64,000 nt of DNA from an uncultured Oscillospiraceae bacterium (lineage in GTDB: Bacteria > Bacillota > Clostridia > Oscillospirales > Ruminococcaceae): NCBI GenBank assembly GCA_949285935.1, contig CASEAH010000073.1:1-64000 (forward strand), in the 5' to 3' direction. A program made the translations under genes and the position numbers. Shown here one piece after another: positions 1 to 9,177 of the stretch. A model generated the notes under the pieces. It did not search any database. It saw only the letters and a program-made list of their open reading frames with translations, and was not told the DNA's origin. The stretch's first letter is position 1. Each line of letters starts with the position of its first letter.

Positions 1-62
1 GCTTCGGCTCTTTTTCTGCTCATGAAATCATTGATCCGGCATATGTCTGTGGCTTTTTCCAT

Positions 63-107
63 ATGAAAGACGGACCCGCCCGCAATGCAGGTGGGTCCGT
101 CTTTCAT
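63..107. terminator. Intrinsic terminator, probably of the leftward operon
   Basis: A perfect 15-bp stem (63-77 with 93-107) closes a 15-nt loop about 15 nt beyond the stop codon of the leftward transporter gene. The T tract is partly inside the stem, so it may work in both directions. Confidence 0.7.
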
Positions 108-120
108 ACATACAGCTGCC

Positions 121-1323
121 TTAAAGCATTCCTACAAAGAATCCGGCAATGATAACCGAAGCAATGGTAACGGTAATAAATCCGCCTACCAGCATCTTCG
201 GAAGCATATTGTCGATAAGGAACTCTCTCTCGTCGGGGTCGGAGGTCAGACTCTTGGCAGACTCATGGGTAAGCATGAAGTTCTGGGGGAAGCCGTACAG
301 GGCGTTAAGAGCAATGGAAAACGCCATGGCGGGAGATTCCTTAAGCAGCTTGCCGGTAATGAAGGAGAGGATATACATGCCCAGGATACCAAACAGCAGG
401 ATGCCGCACAGAGGCAGCAGCAGGCTGACCACCATTTCAGGGGTGGAATCCTGCAGGCCGGCAAAGATATATCCCAGCAGGGCGGTCATCAGGAAGCCAA
501 AGGAGTGAGATTTGTTCAAAGCCTTTTTATCGCACAGGCCGGTCTCGGAACCAATGACGCCCATAATCAGGCAGAAGACAAACTTGGAAATGGTAAAGCC
601 CATGGTAGCGGAAAGGAAATTATTGATAGGAACAGAAACCGCATAGGCCAGCATGGCTACAAAGCCCAGTCGCAGCAGGCCGATAATATCGCTGTTGTAT
701 TTTTCGGGGACATCGGGGAAAATTTTCATCCGGCTGCCGGAATTTCCGTTGTCCTGGGATTTCTTTTCCACTTTTTTCAGTTCGCCCGACCGATAGCCGG
801 CCAGCAGCCGACGACCCTCTGCTTTAAGCATCAGGGTAGTGAGGGGATACCCCACAAATCCCTGGCCCACATAGACCAGAATGGGCAAAACCATCAGGTC
901 GGTCAGACCCTTTTCCTTGGCAGCTTCGCCCATAAGCAGGGTAGCCACTGTGCCGCCGGTGAGAGGAGGCGTGGCGATGATGGCAATCTCCCGTCCAAAC
1001 AGGAACTGACCCAGCGTCATGGTGCCCAGTACAATTCCTACCAAGCCTACCAGGGCAATGATCACGGTTTTCCACTGAGCAGCCAGTTCCTTCAGATCGA
1101 TCATGGTGCCCATATGCGTGATGAGCAGGTACATGGCCAGGGCAGAAAGGGTGGCAAAGGTGGACACATCCACCACGTCCTTGGGAAGCACGGTCCAGTA
1201 GCCTACCATAAACAGCATGGCCTGGATGAAGACCGACGGAATAATGGCCTTGGTGGTGGTGGAAACGATATCACCGGCAGCCAGAATGGCCAGGATAATG
1301 GTAAAAGCAACAATCACATCCAT
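121..1323 (-). CDS. Polytopic membrane transporter of unclear family
   Basis: A 400-residue integral membrane protein with about 12 hydrophobic segments along its whole length. A glycine-rich stretch, TPPLTGGTVATLLMG near residues 115-130, lies between two helices and recalls the re-entrant glycine loops of glutamate:sodium symporters (GltS/ESS). That resemblance is loose, so the substrate is not assigned. AAGGAGG lies about 9 nt before the ATG. It is the second gene of a leftward operon, 68 bp after an M20 dipeptidase, which makes uptake or release of peptides or amino acids a reasonable inference. Coding is continuous and looks intact. Confidence 0.75.
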   Translation of the reverse strand: MDVIVAFTIILAILAAGDIVSTTTKAIIPSVFIQAMLFMVGYWTVLPKDVVDVSTFATLSALAMYLLITHMGTMIDLKELAAQWKTVIIALVGLVGIVLGTMTLGQFLFGREIAIIATPPLTGGTVATLLMGEAAKEKGLTDLMVLPILVYVGQGFVGYPLTTLMLKAEGRRLLAGYRSGELKKVEKKSQDNGNSGSRMKIFPDVPEKYNSDIIGLLRLGFVAMLAYAVSVPINNFLSATMGFTISKFVFCLIMGVIGSETGLCDKKALNKSHSFGFLMTALLGYIFAGLQDSTPEMVVSLLLPLCGILLFGILGMYILSFITGKLLKESPAMAFSIALNALYGFPQNFMLTHESAKSLTSDPDEREFLIDNMLPKMLVGGFITVTIASVIIAGFFVGML

Positions 1324-1391
1324 GATGTCTTGCCTCCTTCAAGATACAAATCCAAATTTGCCTCACACAAACAACTCAAAATCGGGCGGCT

Positions 1392-2657
1392 TTACAGCTG
1401 CTCCAAAACATTGGCCAGAATCTGATAGGTGCGAAGCATGTTCTCATAATTCCAGCCTTCGTTGGTCTTATGATTCATGTTCTCCTCACCGGGCATCAGG
1501 GGACCAAAGGCCACCGCGTTTTCAAAGGTTCTGGCATAGGTACCTCCGCCCACCGAAATGGGTTCGTCCGTGCGTCCGGTGCAGTCGGTGTAGACCCGCT
1601 GGAGCGTGGTTACCAGCTCCGAGTCCTTGGCCACGTAGAGAGGATCCAGGAAGAAATCGGAGGACACCTGGAAGCCCAGAGGCTCCACTGCCTTGGAAAT
1701 GGCTTCCAGAACCTGCTCCTTGGTAATGGTGACGGGTACCCGCAGATCGCATTTCAGGGTGGCTTCTTCTTTGTTTACTACCGAAATGGCAGGGTTCAGC
1801 GTCAATTTTCCTGAAGGCTCATCCTCCATATCAATTCCAAAGCCTTCCCGGGTAGCCAGCAGGCCAAGTTTGACAAAGGGATGCTCCACACCTTCCGCCT
1901 CCAGCTTTTTGCAAAGCTCCCGCATGGCGTTGACACCCAGCTCAGGACGGGAAGCATGTGCTGCTTTTCCTTCGGCGGTATAGGTCCGGTCTCCCACACG
2001 GGCGGAAGCCGTAGCAGGAACAATGTTATAGGTTTTGCCGCTTTCCAGGAAAAGCTCGGGGATATCGTTCCCCAGTTTCCGGGAAATAGTCACATGGAGG
2101 ATACCCTTTTCCGCATAGGTGGAAGGATAGTCCCCATCCGGAGAAAATGCGCAGCAGGGAAGTTCTTCTGTCTGGCGGTACCGCTTCATGCACACCCAAG
2201 CGCCGCTTTCCTCGTCGCCGCCCACGATCAGGCGGATCCGCTTGCCCAGTTTGACGCCGCTTTCTGCCAGAGCCTTCATGGCATGCAGGGTCAGGATGGT
2301 GGGGCCCTTGTCATCACAAATTCCCCGGCCGATCACCTTGCCGTCCACCAATGTGGCGTCAAAGGGATCTGCCACCCATCCGTCCGGTTCCACCGGTACC
2401 ACATCCACATGGGTAAGGACACCTACCAGTTTCTCTCCCTCGCCCATTTCGATCCAGCCGGAATAGCCGTCCAGCATCTTGGTCTTGAAGCCATATTTCC
2501 GCCCCAGACCCAGCACATATTCCAGGGCGTTATAGACCCCTTCCCCCAAAGGTTTATCCGGGGTAACCGGACCACAGTCGTGATTGATGGTGCGGATCTG
2601 CATCAATCCCCGCAGGTCGGCCATCATGGCCTTCTCGTCCAAAGGATAGGTTCTCAC
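1392..2657 (-). CDS. M20 (Sapep/PepV-like) metal-dependent dipeptidase
   Basis: About 421 residues, typical for the family. Motifs in order: HVDVVP (first metal His), GRGICDDKGP (bridging Asp), GGDEESG (catalytic and metal Glu), SPDGDYP, and a C-terminal NHKTNEG carrying the last metal His. All ligands expected of a dinuclear M20 peptidase are present. These enzymes hydrolyse dipeptides in the cytoplasm. The start is taken as the GTG at 2657, because GAGGAG sits 7 nt upstream of it; a GTG at 2672 is in frame but overlaps no good ribosome site. It is the first gene of an operon with the membrane transporter that follows, which fits dipeptide uptake and breakdown. Confidence 0.9.
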   Translation of the reverse strand: MRTYPLDEKAMMADLRGLMQIRTINHDCGPVTPDKPLGEGVYNALEYVLGLGRKYGFKTKMLDGYSGWIEMGEGEKLVGVLTHVDVVPVEPDGWVADPFDATLVDGKVIGRGICDDKGPTILTLHAMKALAESGVKLGKRIRLIVGGDEESGAWVCMKRYRQTEELPCCAFSPDGDYPSTYAEKGILHVTISRKLGNDIPELFLESGKTYNIVPATASARVGDRTYTAEGKAAHASRPELGVNAMRELCKKLEAEGVEHPFVKLGLLATREGFGIDMEDEPSGKLTLNPAISVVNKEEATLKCDLRVPVTITKEQVLEAISKAVEPLGFQVSSDFFLDPLYVAKDSELVTTLQRVYTDCTGRTDEPISVGGGTYARTFENAVAFGPLMPGEENMNHKTNEGWNYENMLRTYQILANVLEQL

Positions 2658-2830
2658 ACGATCACTCCTCACTTAAAATTCTGTTTTTTAAAACGGCGCA
2701 AAACAAACTCATGCAGAAATACGGACCTGCCGCGTTCCCTGAACGCAGGCAAATCCCCGGATGTTTTGGCCGTTTTGATACCAGTGTTGCTCGCCGTACC
2801 TGTAAAGATACATAAAATGGCTGCATTTTT

Positions 2831-2859
2831 ATTATATTTTTCGCTTTTGTGTCTGTCAA
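2831..2859 (-). promoter_or_regulatory. Sigma-A promoter of the dipeptidase operon
   Basis: On the minus strand TTGACA (2854-2859), a 17-nt spacer and TATAAT (2831-2836) match the consensus exactly. The start site would be near 2824, giving a leader of about 165 nt before the GTG. No riboswitch was recognised in that leader. The remainder of 2658-3011 is A+T-rich and carries no gene. Confidence 0.85.
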
Positions 2860-3011
2860 ACTTGTAAAACCCCTTTGTTCATGCGGGTTTTTAAACATTC
2901 ATTTCAAGTTTATTTTACACTTTTATTCCCCAAGAATCGCCTTTTTTTCCGCCTTTGCCGCGGAATCTGTAAACACAACTTCAAAGTAAAACTTTCAGCA
3001 ATTTTTTCCAC

Positions 3012-3048
3012 AAAAATGGGCCCGGCTTTTTGTGCAGCCAGACCCATT
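3012..3048 (-). terminator. Intrinsic terminator after the FAD oxidoreductase
   Basis: An interrupted stem (AATGGG with CCCATT, then GGCT with AGCC after an internal loop) is followed on the minus strand by a short T tract, 14 nt past the stop codon at 3062. Confidence 0.6.
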
Positions 3049-3061
3049 ACAGGGACAAAAA

Positions 3062-4311
3062 TCAAAAATAAACTTCACTCAGTTCCCGGGACCAGGCAAT
3101 GCAGCTTTCCACATCCGCTCCGTTCAAAAATTCCCCGCCATAATATAGTCCATGCCGCCCCTGGTTTTCCTGAATAACGCGGTAGCAGCCCCGGCGGAGA
3201 AGGTCCCCATCCACATGGGGGAAGTGGCGCCAGGTCCGCCATGCTGCCAATCCGTCGACGCTCATTCCCACTTTTTTCAGATCTTCCCGGATCCGCTCCA
3301 GCCTTTGCCGGGGGGGTTCTTCTGCTCTGGGAGACACATAAACCGCCACTACGCCTCCCCCTTTTTCCCCTTTGTGGCAGACCCACTTCATTACATGCCC
3401 CTGCCGGCCCGGGACCAGGTTCTCCATGAGATAGCCATCAGTGGGCGGCAGTTGAGAAGTCCAAAACAGGTAAACCGCATATTGCTGGTACCGGATATGG
3501 GAGAAAATCTCTTTCAGCTCTTCCGGCACCGCCTCCATCCCGCACAGCTGCTCCAGCCCCGCGGTAAAAATCACCCGGTCGTACTCTGCGCTCTCCTGCT
3601 GAGTTATCAGCCGCACGCCGCTCCCGGGCAGGAGCCGGCAATCCTCCACCCGTTGGCAGAGCCTCACCTGCCGGGCTTTTTCAGACAGACGCTGTACCAG
3701 GCTCTGGGTCCCTTCCGGGATCACCATTTTTCCCGTCATCTCTACATACGGGCCGATATTCCCCGCATTCATGGCCTTGAGCACATAGGCCGCCGGCAAT
3801 TGACGGATTTCCCCGTATCCCGAAGACATAAGGATCTGTTCATGGATGTGGGAAACGGTCTCCAAACCTCTTTCCCGGCACCAGTCCTGAAAGGGCTGCC
3901 ACAAGTCCTCCCGTAAACCAGCATAGCCCGGCTGCCGGATCTCCGGATTGTCCAAAAGAATCTCCGAAAGCTTTCGATACTGTTCAAAAAATCGGGGATC
4001 TCTCCGGCCGGGAGCTGCTGGATCTTTTGCCCCTCGCCATTGTAATAATACCGCTCACAGGCAGAACGCCGATAAGACACTCCCGCTTCATCCATCAGTT
4101 CCTGGGTACAGGTGTGGAAGGACAATTCCCGATAGGCCCCCAACTCATAGATGTGCCCCTGACAGGAGATGGAACGGCATTTTCCTCCCAAATGATCCTC
4201 TGCTTCAAAGACATCCAAATGCCGGTAGCCTTTTTGGTGAAGATAATGGACCAGACTCATCCCGGAAATGCCGCCTCCCACGATCCCAATGCGCATTTCT
4301 TCCCGTTTCAC
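3062..4311 (-). pseudogene. FAD-dependent amine-oxidase-like oxidoreductase, frameshifted
   Basis: The N-terminal part (4311 to about 3990) has a Rossmann FAD motif, RIGIVGGGISGMS, and a GGKC segment as in protoporphyrinogen-oxidase or amine-oxidase flavoproteins. The rest of the enzyme continues in the -1 frame (open from upstream of 3955 down to 3062) and ends with the usual C-terminal FAD-contact segment GLYYGGEF. The shift lies in an A6 run at 3986-3991 (T6 on the coding strand). One more T would give an uninterrupted reading, ...IPDFFEQY..., of about 416 residues, a normal family length. Either a base was lost (mutation or assembly error) or the T TTT TTG heptamer slips. A GTG start at 4311 overlaps the upstream TGA as GTGA; an ATG at 4296 is the alternative. 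Substrate unknown. Confidence 0.75.
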
Positions 4312-5354
4312 CGTTCCTCTTCCCCCTTTTCAAATCCCAATCCCGCATAGGCCCACAGGGGAAGCGCTTCCCGCTGGGGCGCTGTTTCCAGAAAGACGCG
4401 AAACGGGGCCTCGCCTGCCCACCGGCCGGAGGAAATGGGTCTTTGGTAATTATAATACCGCAGATATCCATCCAGGGCTTCCTCCAGCTGGCACAGCTCA
4501 AAGGCTCCGTGCTCCTCCAGAAAAGGCTGCAGCCATTCCTCAAACAGTTCCTCCTGAAAGCGGCGTACCGGTGCCAGGGCCGGATGCCCGGCAGGGACAC
4601 AGCAATGGGAAATCCCGGCTTCCCGGAGGAACCGTTCATAACCATGGGTCCCGTTATCCCAGCTGGTGGTGAATTCCAGGCTGCTTTTGGTAAGCAGGTT
4701 TTCCACCTCTACCCCCAGGGCCCTCAGCCGGGGAAGAAGGATCATTTCCATCAATTCCATCAGGTTTTCCGTCCTGCGGTGAGGATACAGCCTGGCCAGC
4801 CCGCATCCGGTGAATCCGTCCAGAACCAGATGCAAGTACAGCTTTTGTTTGCCGCAAAGCCGCCCCAGACAGGAAACGTCCTGAAGTACCAGAAAGCCCG
4901 GGCCTTTATGACGGCAGCTTTCCCACAGGGCTTCCGCCCGGGAGGCAGCTTCCGTTTTTCGGCGCCGATGTCCGCTTCCTTCCATCTGCTGCCGCTGGCA
5001 TCTGCGGGACAGGTTTCCCCGCCGCAGCACATTATAAACGCCGCTTTCGCTGACGGAATATCCCTGGGCCTGCAGATCATAGGCGATCCGGCGGGGGCCA
5101 TCCTCCGGTCGCTCCCGGGCATGGTCCAGAATCCGCTTTTCCAATTCGCCGACAATCTGGTTCTTCATGCGGGGACGCTGACGCTCTTTGTTTTCCAGAC
5201 CTTCCAGCCCCTGCTGCGCAAAAGCCCGCCGCCACCGGTAATAGATGGTGCGGGAAATCCCATACTGGCTGCACAGCTGACTGATATTGCCGCTTTTCAG
5301 GCCAAGCATGAGGATATGATATCTCATTGCGGCGTTGTAGCCCTCTTCCTTCAT
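4308..5354 (-). CDS. IS481-like integrase lacking its catalytic residues, probably domesticated
   Basis: A 348-residue protein with a helix-turn-helix at about residues 20-60 (SQYGISRTIYYRWR), a second DNA-binding segment (GPRRIAYDLQAQGYSVS, 86-102) and an RNase-H/rve core from about 150. The first catalytic Asp is kept (LQDVS, D159). The second, normally in TDNGxEF, reads TKSSLEF (Lys at 223), and the Glu of the usual VERF motif is Arg (VRRF, R264). It should therefore bind DNA but not transpose. No terminal inverted repeats or target duplication were seen around it. Its stop codon overlaps the start of the FAD oxidoreductase by 4 nt. Inference: a transposase-derived regulator or DNA-binding partner of that enzyme. 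Confidence 0.75.
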   Translation of the reverse strand: MKEEGYNAAMRYHILMLGLKSGNISQLCSQYGISRTIYYRWRRAFAQQGLEGLENKERQRPRMKNQIVGELEKRILDHARERPEDGPRRIAYDLQAQGYSVSESGVYNVLRRGNLSRRCQRQQMEGSGHRRRKTEAASRAEALWESCRHKGPGFLVLQDVSCLGRLCGKQKLYLHLVLDGFTGCGLARLYPHRRTENLMELMEMILLPRLRALGVEVENLLTKSSLEFTTSWDNGTHGYERFLREAGISHCCVPAGHPALAPVRRFQEELFEEWLQPFLEEHGAFELCQLEEALDGYLRYYNYQRPISSGRWAGEAPFRVFLETAPQREALPLWAYAGLGFEKGEEER

Positions 5355-5543
5355 CCTCTCCCCGCCTTTCCCGGCCTTTGCCGCTCCCAGCCTTCTCCTC
5401 AGGGCATTTCCCGACCCCGGCGCAGGCCGCCGATCTCCCTGCTGCCCATGTGCTCTGCTTCCCTGCCCGGCAAAGCCGTCCGCCTGATTTCCTCAGGCCG
5501 CGGAAAGCCTGTGGATGCTGTCTCAGAGCCCTTCTACAGCTTC

Positions 5544-5572
5544 ATCTTATCAGATATGGAGATGCTTGTAAA
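5544..5572 (-). promoter_or_regulatory. Probable promoter of the integrase-like/FAD gene pair
   Basis: Minus strand TTTACA (5567-5572), 17-nt spacer, TAAGAT (5544-5549). The leader would be about 180 nt. Both boxes are near consensus with ideal spacing, but this is sequence evidence only. Confidence 0.5.
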
Positions 5573-6110
5573 CCGAATCCATTGGGAGAGGCATCCGGCC
5601 GGTTTAAAGAAGCTTGGTTCTGTCCCACACATTGGATGACAGACCGGGAAGAGGTTCCCTTGGGGATGGGAATCTCGGACTTCTTTCCTATCTGTTTTTC
5701 CTGTGCAGTATCAGGACAAGTCTTTTTTTCCGGCGGTCCGGCGGCTCCATTTCAGCAGAGGGACCCGGGCCCGGAGTCCCTGCCTGCCAGGAAAGCATTC
5801 TGCAGACACCTTTTCCATCGGGCTGCCGGCCCTGAGACTATGTTTTTGCACAGCTTTGATAGGCATATCAGACCCATACAAAGCTATATCCAATGAATTT
5901 TCATCTCCGCCACCAGGTCTGACAGGGGCATAAAAGCCGGCAGACTGTCACGGGGGCGCGCTGCATTTTTCCATGCGAACCCGGCCATGGGACGGTAAAG
6001 TGCTTACATTGCCTCCCCTGAGCCGACAGGACGCTCTTGCGAAACTCTCCTCAATATGATAAGGTGTGAAAGGATATGCCCGCCGGTATGGGACGGGCAG
6101 GATTTAAACA
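5573..6110. other. Intergenic region with no recognised gene
   Basis: About 540 bp between divergent genes. Open frames here lack family resemblance and ribosome sites. No repeat, RNA or palindrome of note was recognised. Confidence 0.5.
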
Positions 6111-6125
6111 TGGGAGGCGGTTGTG

Positions 6126-6971
6126 ATGGAAAATGCATCACAGAAAAAAGGCTGGGGCTGGTTCCTGATTTTATGTATCCAGGGCGCTCTGGTAGGTACC
6201 GGGGCCATCCTCCCCGGCGTCAGCGGCGGCGTACTGTGCGTAGCTTTTGGGATCTATGAGCCCATGATGGCCCTGCTTGCACATCCGGTTCGTTCCTTCC
6301 GGATCTATTACAAAATGTTTCTCCCCTTTCTGGTAGGGTGGGCTGCCGGCTTTGTGCTGCTGGCCAACGGGGTGGAGCTTCTTTTTCAGGCCTCCGCTTC
6401 GGTGGCACTGATGCTCTTCGGAGGGCTGATCTGCGGCACCATTCCCCAGCTGATGAAAAAATCCGAAGTCAGTGATCCCCAGCAAAGCTGGTCCCCCTTT
6501 GTGCTGGCTCTGACGGGCAGCTTCCTGCTGCTTTCTGTCCTGGGGCAAAGCGGCGGCTCCTCCCTCACCCCCAATACCTTCTGGTATCTTTTCTGCGGTC
6601 TGGTATGGGGTCTGAGTCTGGTGATTCCCGGCCTCAGTTCTTCGTCCATTCTTATCTATATGGGCCTGTACCAGCCTATGACGGCTGGAATCGCTGCTTT
6701 GGATCCCGGCGTGATGCTGCCGCTGCTGGCCGGACTGGCTGTTACGGTGCTCCTTACCGCCCGGCTGGTGGACAGCCTTTTTACCCGCCGGTACGCCCTC
6801 ATCTCCCGAATCGTTCTGGGAGTGATGATCTCCTCCACCCTGCTGATCCTCCCCAAAAGCTTTTCCGGCCCCGGGGACCTGCTGGTTTCTCCGGTATGCT
6901 TTGCGGCCGGCTTTGCCCTGGCACGGTGGATGGATCTCTGCCGGGAAAAGCAGGACGACTCCCCCGCGTAA
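6126..6971 (+). CDS. popT: DUF368 / PopT-family undecaprenyl-phosphate translocase
   Basis: A 281-residue polytopic membrane protein. The start has the family signature, GALVGTGAILPGVSGG near residues 20-35, repeated in part later as GLSLVIPGLSSSSILI, matching the two-fold internal repeat of DUF368 proteins. Family members (PopT) return undecaprenyl phosphate across the membrane for cell-wall synthesis. The ATG at 6126 is preferred because GGAGG lies 8 nt upstream; a GTG at 6123 is closer than usual. It is the only gene of its transcript that is clearly identifiable, and is followed 350 bp later by mgtE, which has its own promoter. Confidence 0.85.
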   Translation: MENASQKKGWGWFLILCIQGALVGTGAILPGVSGGVLCVAFGIYEPMMALLAHPVRSFRIYYKMFLPFLVGWAAGFVLLANGVELLFQASASVALMLFGGLICGTIPQLMKKSEVSDPQQSWSPFVLALTGSFLLLSVLGQSGGSSLTPNTFWYLFCGLVWGLSLVIPGLSSSSILIYMGLYQPMTAGIAALDPGVMLPLLAGLAVTVLLTARLVDSLFTRRYALISRIVLGVMISSTLLILPKSFSGPGDLLVSPVCFAAGFALARWMDLCREKQDDSPA

Positions 6972-7005
6972 GACAGAGATCATAAAAATTTTACAAATTC
7001 CGGGG

Positions 7006-7034
7006 TTGCCCCCCGCCTTAAAATATGCTATCTT
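7006..7034 (+). promoter_or_regulatory. Probable promoter of mgtE
   Basis: TTGCCC (7006-7011), 17-nt spacer, TATCTT (7029-7034). The transcript would begin near 7041, leaving a leader of about 275 nt before mgtE. Confidence 0.5.
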
Positions 7035-7084
7035 CAAAAAGCAGCGGCGTGATGCGCCGTTTGCCATCCATAAAATTTTGAATA

Positions 7085-7316
7085 AACAAAGGAGGGAATA
7101 CCAGGTGGACATATGCGGTCGAAGTGCCAAAACAGTCAGTGACGCTTTGCGTCAGGATGGGACCGTTCCGGCCCCCTGGTTTTCCCGGGGGCTTTGATCC
7201 CCATTTCCTTTCGCAGCAAGCATCACCGCAGGAAGGCCCGTTTCCGGTCCTTTGCTGCGGTTTTGTCTGTTTGGTCGCTTCCTGCTGTATTTCAAAAGAA
7301 CAGGAGGAATCCCCAA
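7085..7316 (+). promoter_or_regulatory. Structured 5' leader of mgtE, riboswitch-like but not the classical M-box
   Basis: The leader can fold into an outer stem CGGTC/GACCG (7116-7120 with 7161-7165) enclosing a perfect hairpin TGACGC-TTT-GCGTCA (7140-7154). A strong hairpin follows, GCCCCC/GGGGGC (7171-7192) then TTT, which could be a terminator. The conserved 5' element of M-box magnesium riboswitches was not found. Length, position before a magnesium transporter and two mutually separate stems suggest cis-regulation; the class is unknown. Confidence 0.4.
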
Positions 7317-8666
7317 ATGGAAAGAAATTATGATCTGGAGGCGCTGCGGCAGCTGCTGGAGCGCCGGGACTATCACGGCCTGCGCGCCGCGCTGGTCCGG
7401 GAAAATGAAGTAGACGTGGCGGAATTTCTGGACAGCCTCCCCGAAGAGCAGATGGCGGCGGTGTTCCGCATGCTGCCCAAGGAGCAGGGAGCGGAGGTGT
7501 TCTCCAATCTGCTGCCTGACACCCAGCAGATCCTCATTCGTTCCGCTACCGATCAGGAGCTCTCCTCCATTGTGGAGGAACTGTATGTGGATGATGCTGT
7601 GGACCTGTTGGAAGAGCTGCCCGCCAATGTGGTCAAACGGGTGCTGAAAAATGCCAGTCCCGATACCCGCAGGCTGATCAATCAGTTCCTGAATTACCCT
7701 GAAAATTCGGTGGGAAGCATCATGACCGCCGAATTTACCGACCTGACCAAAACCATGACCGTGGCGGAGGCCATCTCCCACATCCGCCGCACCGGAGAGG
7801 AATCGGAAAGCATCTATACCTGCTATGTCATCGATGCGGCCCGGCGGCTGGAAGGTGTCGTGACCATCAAGGAACTGCTGCTGGCAGAGGACGGGCGTCT
7901 GGTTTCGGATCTGATGGAAACCGACGTGATCACCGCCGCCACCACGGAGGACCAGGAAGAAGCCGTGGCCCGGATGATGCGGTACGATTTCATTTCCCTG
8001 CCGGTGGTGGACCGGGAGAACCGCCTGGTGGGGATCGTTACGGTGGATGATGTGATGGACGTCATGGAGGAAGAGGCCACGGAGGACTTTGAAAAAATGG
8101 CCGCCATGGCTCCTTCGGAGAAGCCGTATTTGAAAACCAGCCCCCTGACCCTGGCCCGGCACCGGATCCTGTGGCTGCTGGTGCTGATGGTATCCGGCAT
8201 GATCACCGGCGGTATCCTGGGCCGCTATGAGGAAGCCTTTGCCGCCATGCCGCTGCTGGTGACCTTTATCCCCATGCTCACCGACACCGGCGGCAACGCG
8301 GGCAGCCAGAGCAGCACCCTGATCATCCGGGGAATGGCCGTGGGAGAGATCCTGCCCCGGGACTTTCTCCGGGTCTTTTGGAAGGAGCTGCGGGTCAGCA
8401 TCCTGGTGGGGGCTGTTCTGAGCGCCGTCAATTATCTGCGGCTGATCCTCACCTATCCAGGCAACGAAACTGTTGCCCTCACGGTGGCGCTGGCTCTGTT
8501 TGTAACGGTGCTGCTGGCAAAGACGGTGGGAGGGATCCTGCCCATGGCCGCCAAAATGCTGCACGCTGACCCGGCCATCATGGCTGCCCCTCTGATCACC
8601 ACCATTGTGGACGCTATCTCTTTGATCGTCTATTTTGACATTGCCAGCCGCCTGCTGTCCCTGTAA
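7317..8666 (+). CDS. mgtE: Magnesium transporter MgtE
   Basis: 449 residues, the usual MgtE length. An acidic N-terminal superhelical domain (about 1-130) is followed by a CBS-domain pair (about 135-260; ends in the typical VVDRENRLVGIVTVDDVMDV) and a five-helix membrane domain. The pore-forming region carries the family motif TGGNAGSQSS. The cytoplasmic domains sense magnesium and close the channel when it is abundant. The ATG at 7317 has AGGAGG 8 nt upstream; an in-frame start further up lies inside the leader structure and is rejected. Expression is probably controlled by the long leader. Confidence 0.95.
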   Translation: MERNYDLEALRQLLERRDYHGLRAALVRENEVDVAEFLDSLPEEQMAAVFRMLPKEQGAEVFSNLLPDTQQILIRSATDQELSSIVEELYVDDAVDLLEELPANVVKRVLKNASPDTRRLINQFLNYPENSVGSIMTAEFTDLTKTMTVAEAISHIRRTGEESESIYTCYVIDAARRLEGVVTIKELLLAEDGRLVSDLMETDVITAATTEDQEEAVARMMRYDFISLPVVDRENRLVGIVTVDDVMDVMEEEATEDFEKMAAMAPSEKPYLKTSPLTLARHRILWLLVLMVSGMITGGILGRYEEAFAAMPLLVTFIPMLTDTGGNAGSQSSTLIIRGMAVGEILPRDFLRVFWKELRVSILVGAVLSAVNYLRLILTYPGNETVALTVALALFVTVLLAKTVGGILPMAAKMLHADPAIMAAPLITTIVDAISLIVYFDIASRLLSL

Positions 8667-8844
8667 AGGCTGTCTTCCTGGAAACCTATCCGTGCTGTTT
8701 CCCGCTTTCTTGAAATCATCGAAGGGGCTGATCTCTTCGGCAGCATATGCTCCCTTGTGTCCAACTGCCCGGCACCCGTCCTGTACCCGGATCGCAAAAA
8801 GTGCAGAGGGCCCAAGCTGCCCTGCTCCACAGAAAGCTGGATTC

Positions 8845-9095
8845 GTTTTTCTTAAATAGAAAAACCATCGTCTCTGCCGGCGGAGGGGTCCCGCAAGAAA
8901 CTTTTGCTTCAGCGTCGAGCGAAGCGGGCTGCTGAGAGCCAGCTATCAGGGATGACAGCTCACCGTCAGAACAGTGGTTGCCGTTAACGGGCTGCGGGCA
9001 AGAGATGCGGGGGGATATAAAATTCCGTGCGTCTTGGGACGCATACCGGCAACAGGACCTGATAGGGCCAACTCCCACTGTCAGCGTTGCCAGTT
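8845..9095 (-). repeat. Dispersed ~250-bp repeat, copy 1 (minus orientation)
   Basis: Read on the minus strand, this gap matches the copies at 22148, 34965 and 49886 in order: a CCCT...CCGG block, CAAGACGCACGGAAT, CCGCATCTCTTGCCCGCAGCC, and GCTTCGCTCGACGCTGAAGC before a T-rich end. The match is imperfect but collinear. It explains most of the non-coding stretch after mgtE. No protein is recognisable. Confidence 0.65.
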
Positions 9096-9177
9096 GCTAT
9101 GACTTTGGTTGAACAGGGACTGCTGCAAAATGAAAGTGCAGCAGCGATCTGCACAAACATGGAGAGATAAAACATAA

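Noticed and set aside
85..1425. A 446-codon rightward frame across the first membrane transporter
   Set aside because: Its product is Gln/Gly/His-rich and without domains; the leftward frame has membrane helices and a ribosome site.
3062..4311. Two separate genes at the FAD oxidoreductase
   Set aside because: The two frames give complementary halves of one enzyme and join at a homopolymer; neither half makes a plausible protein alone.
7085..7316. Calling the mgtE leader an M-box riboswitch
   Set aside because: The conserved 5' element of the M-box was not found; position alone is not enough.
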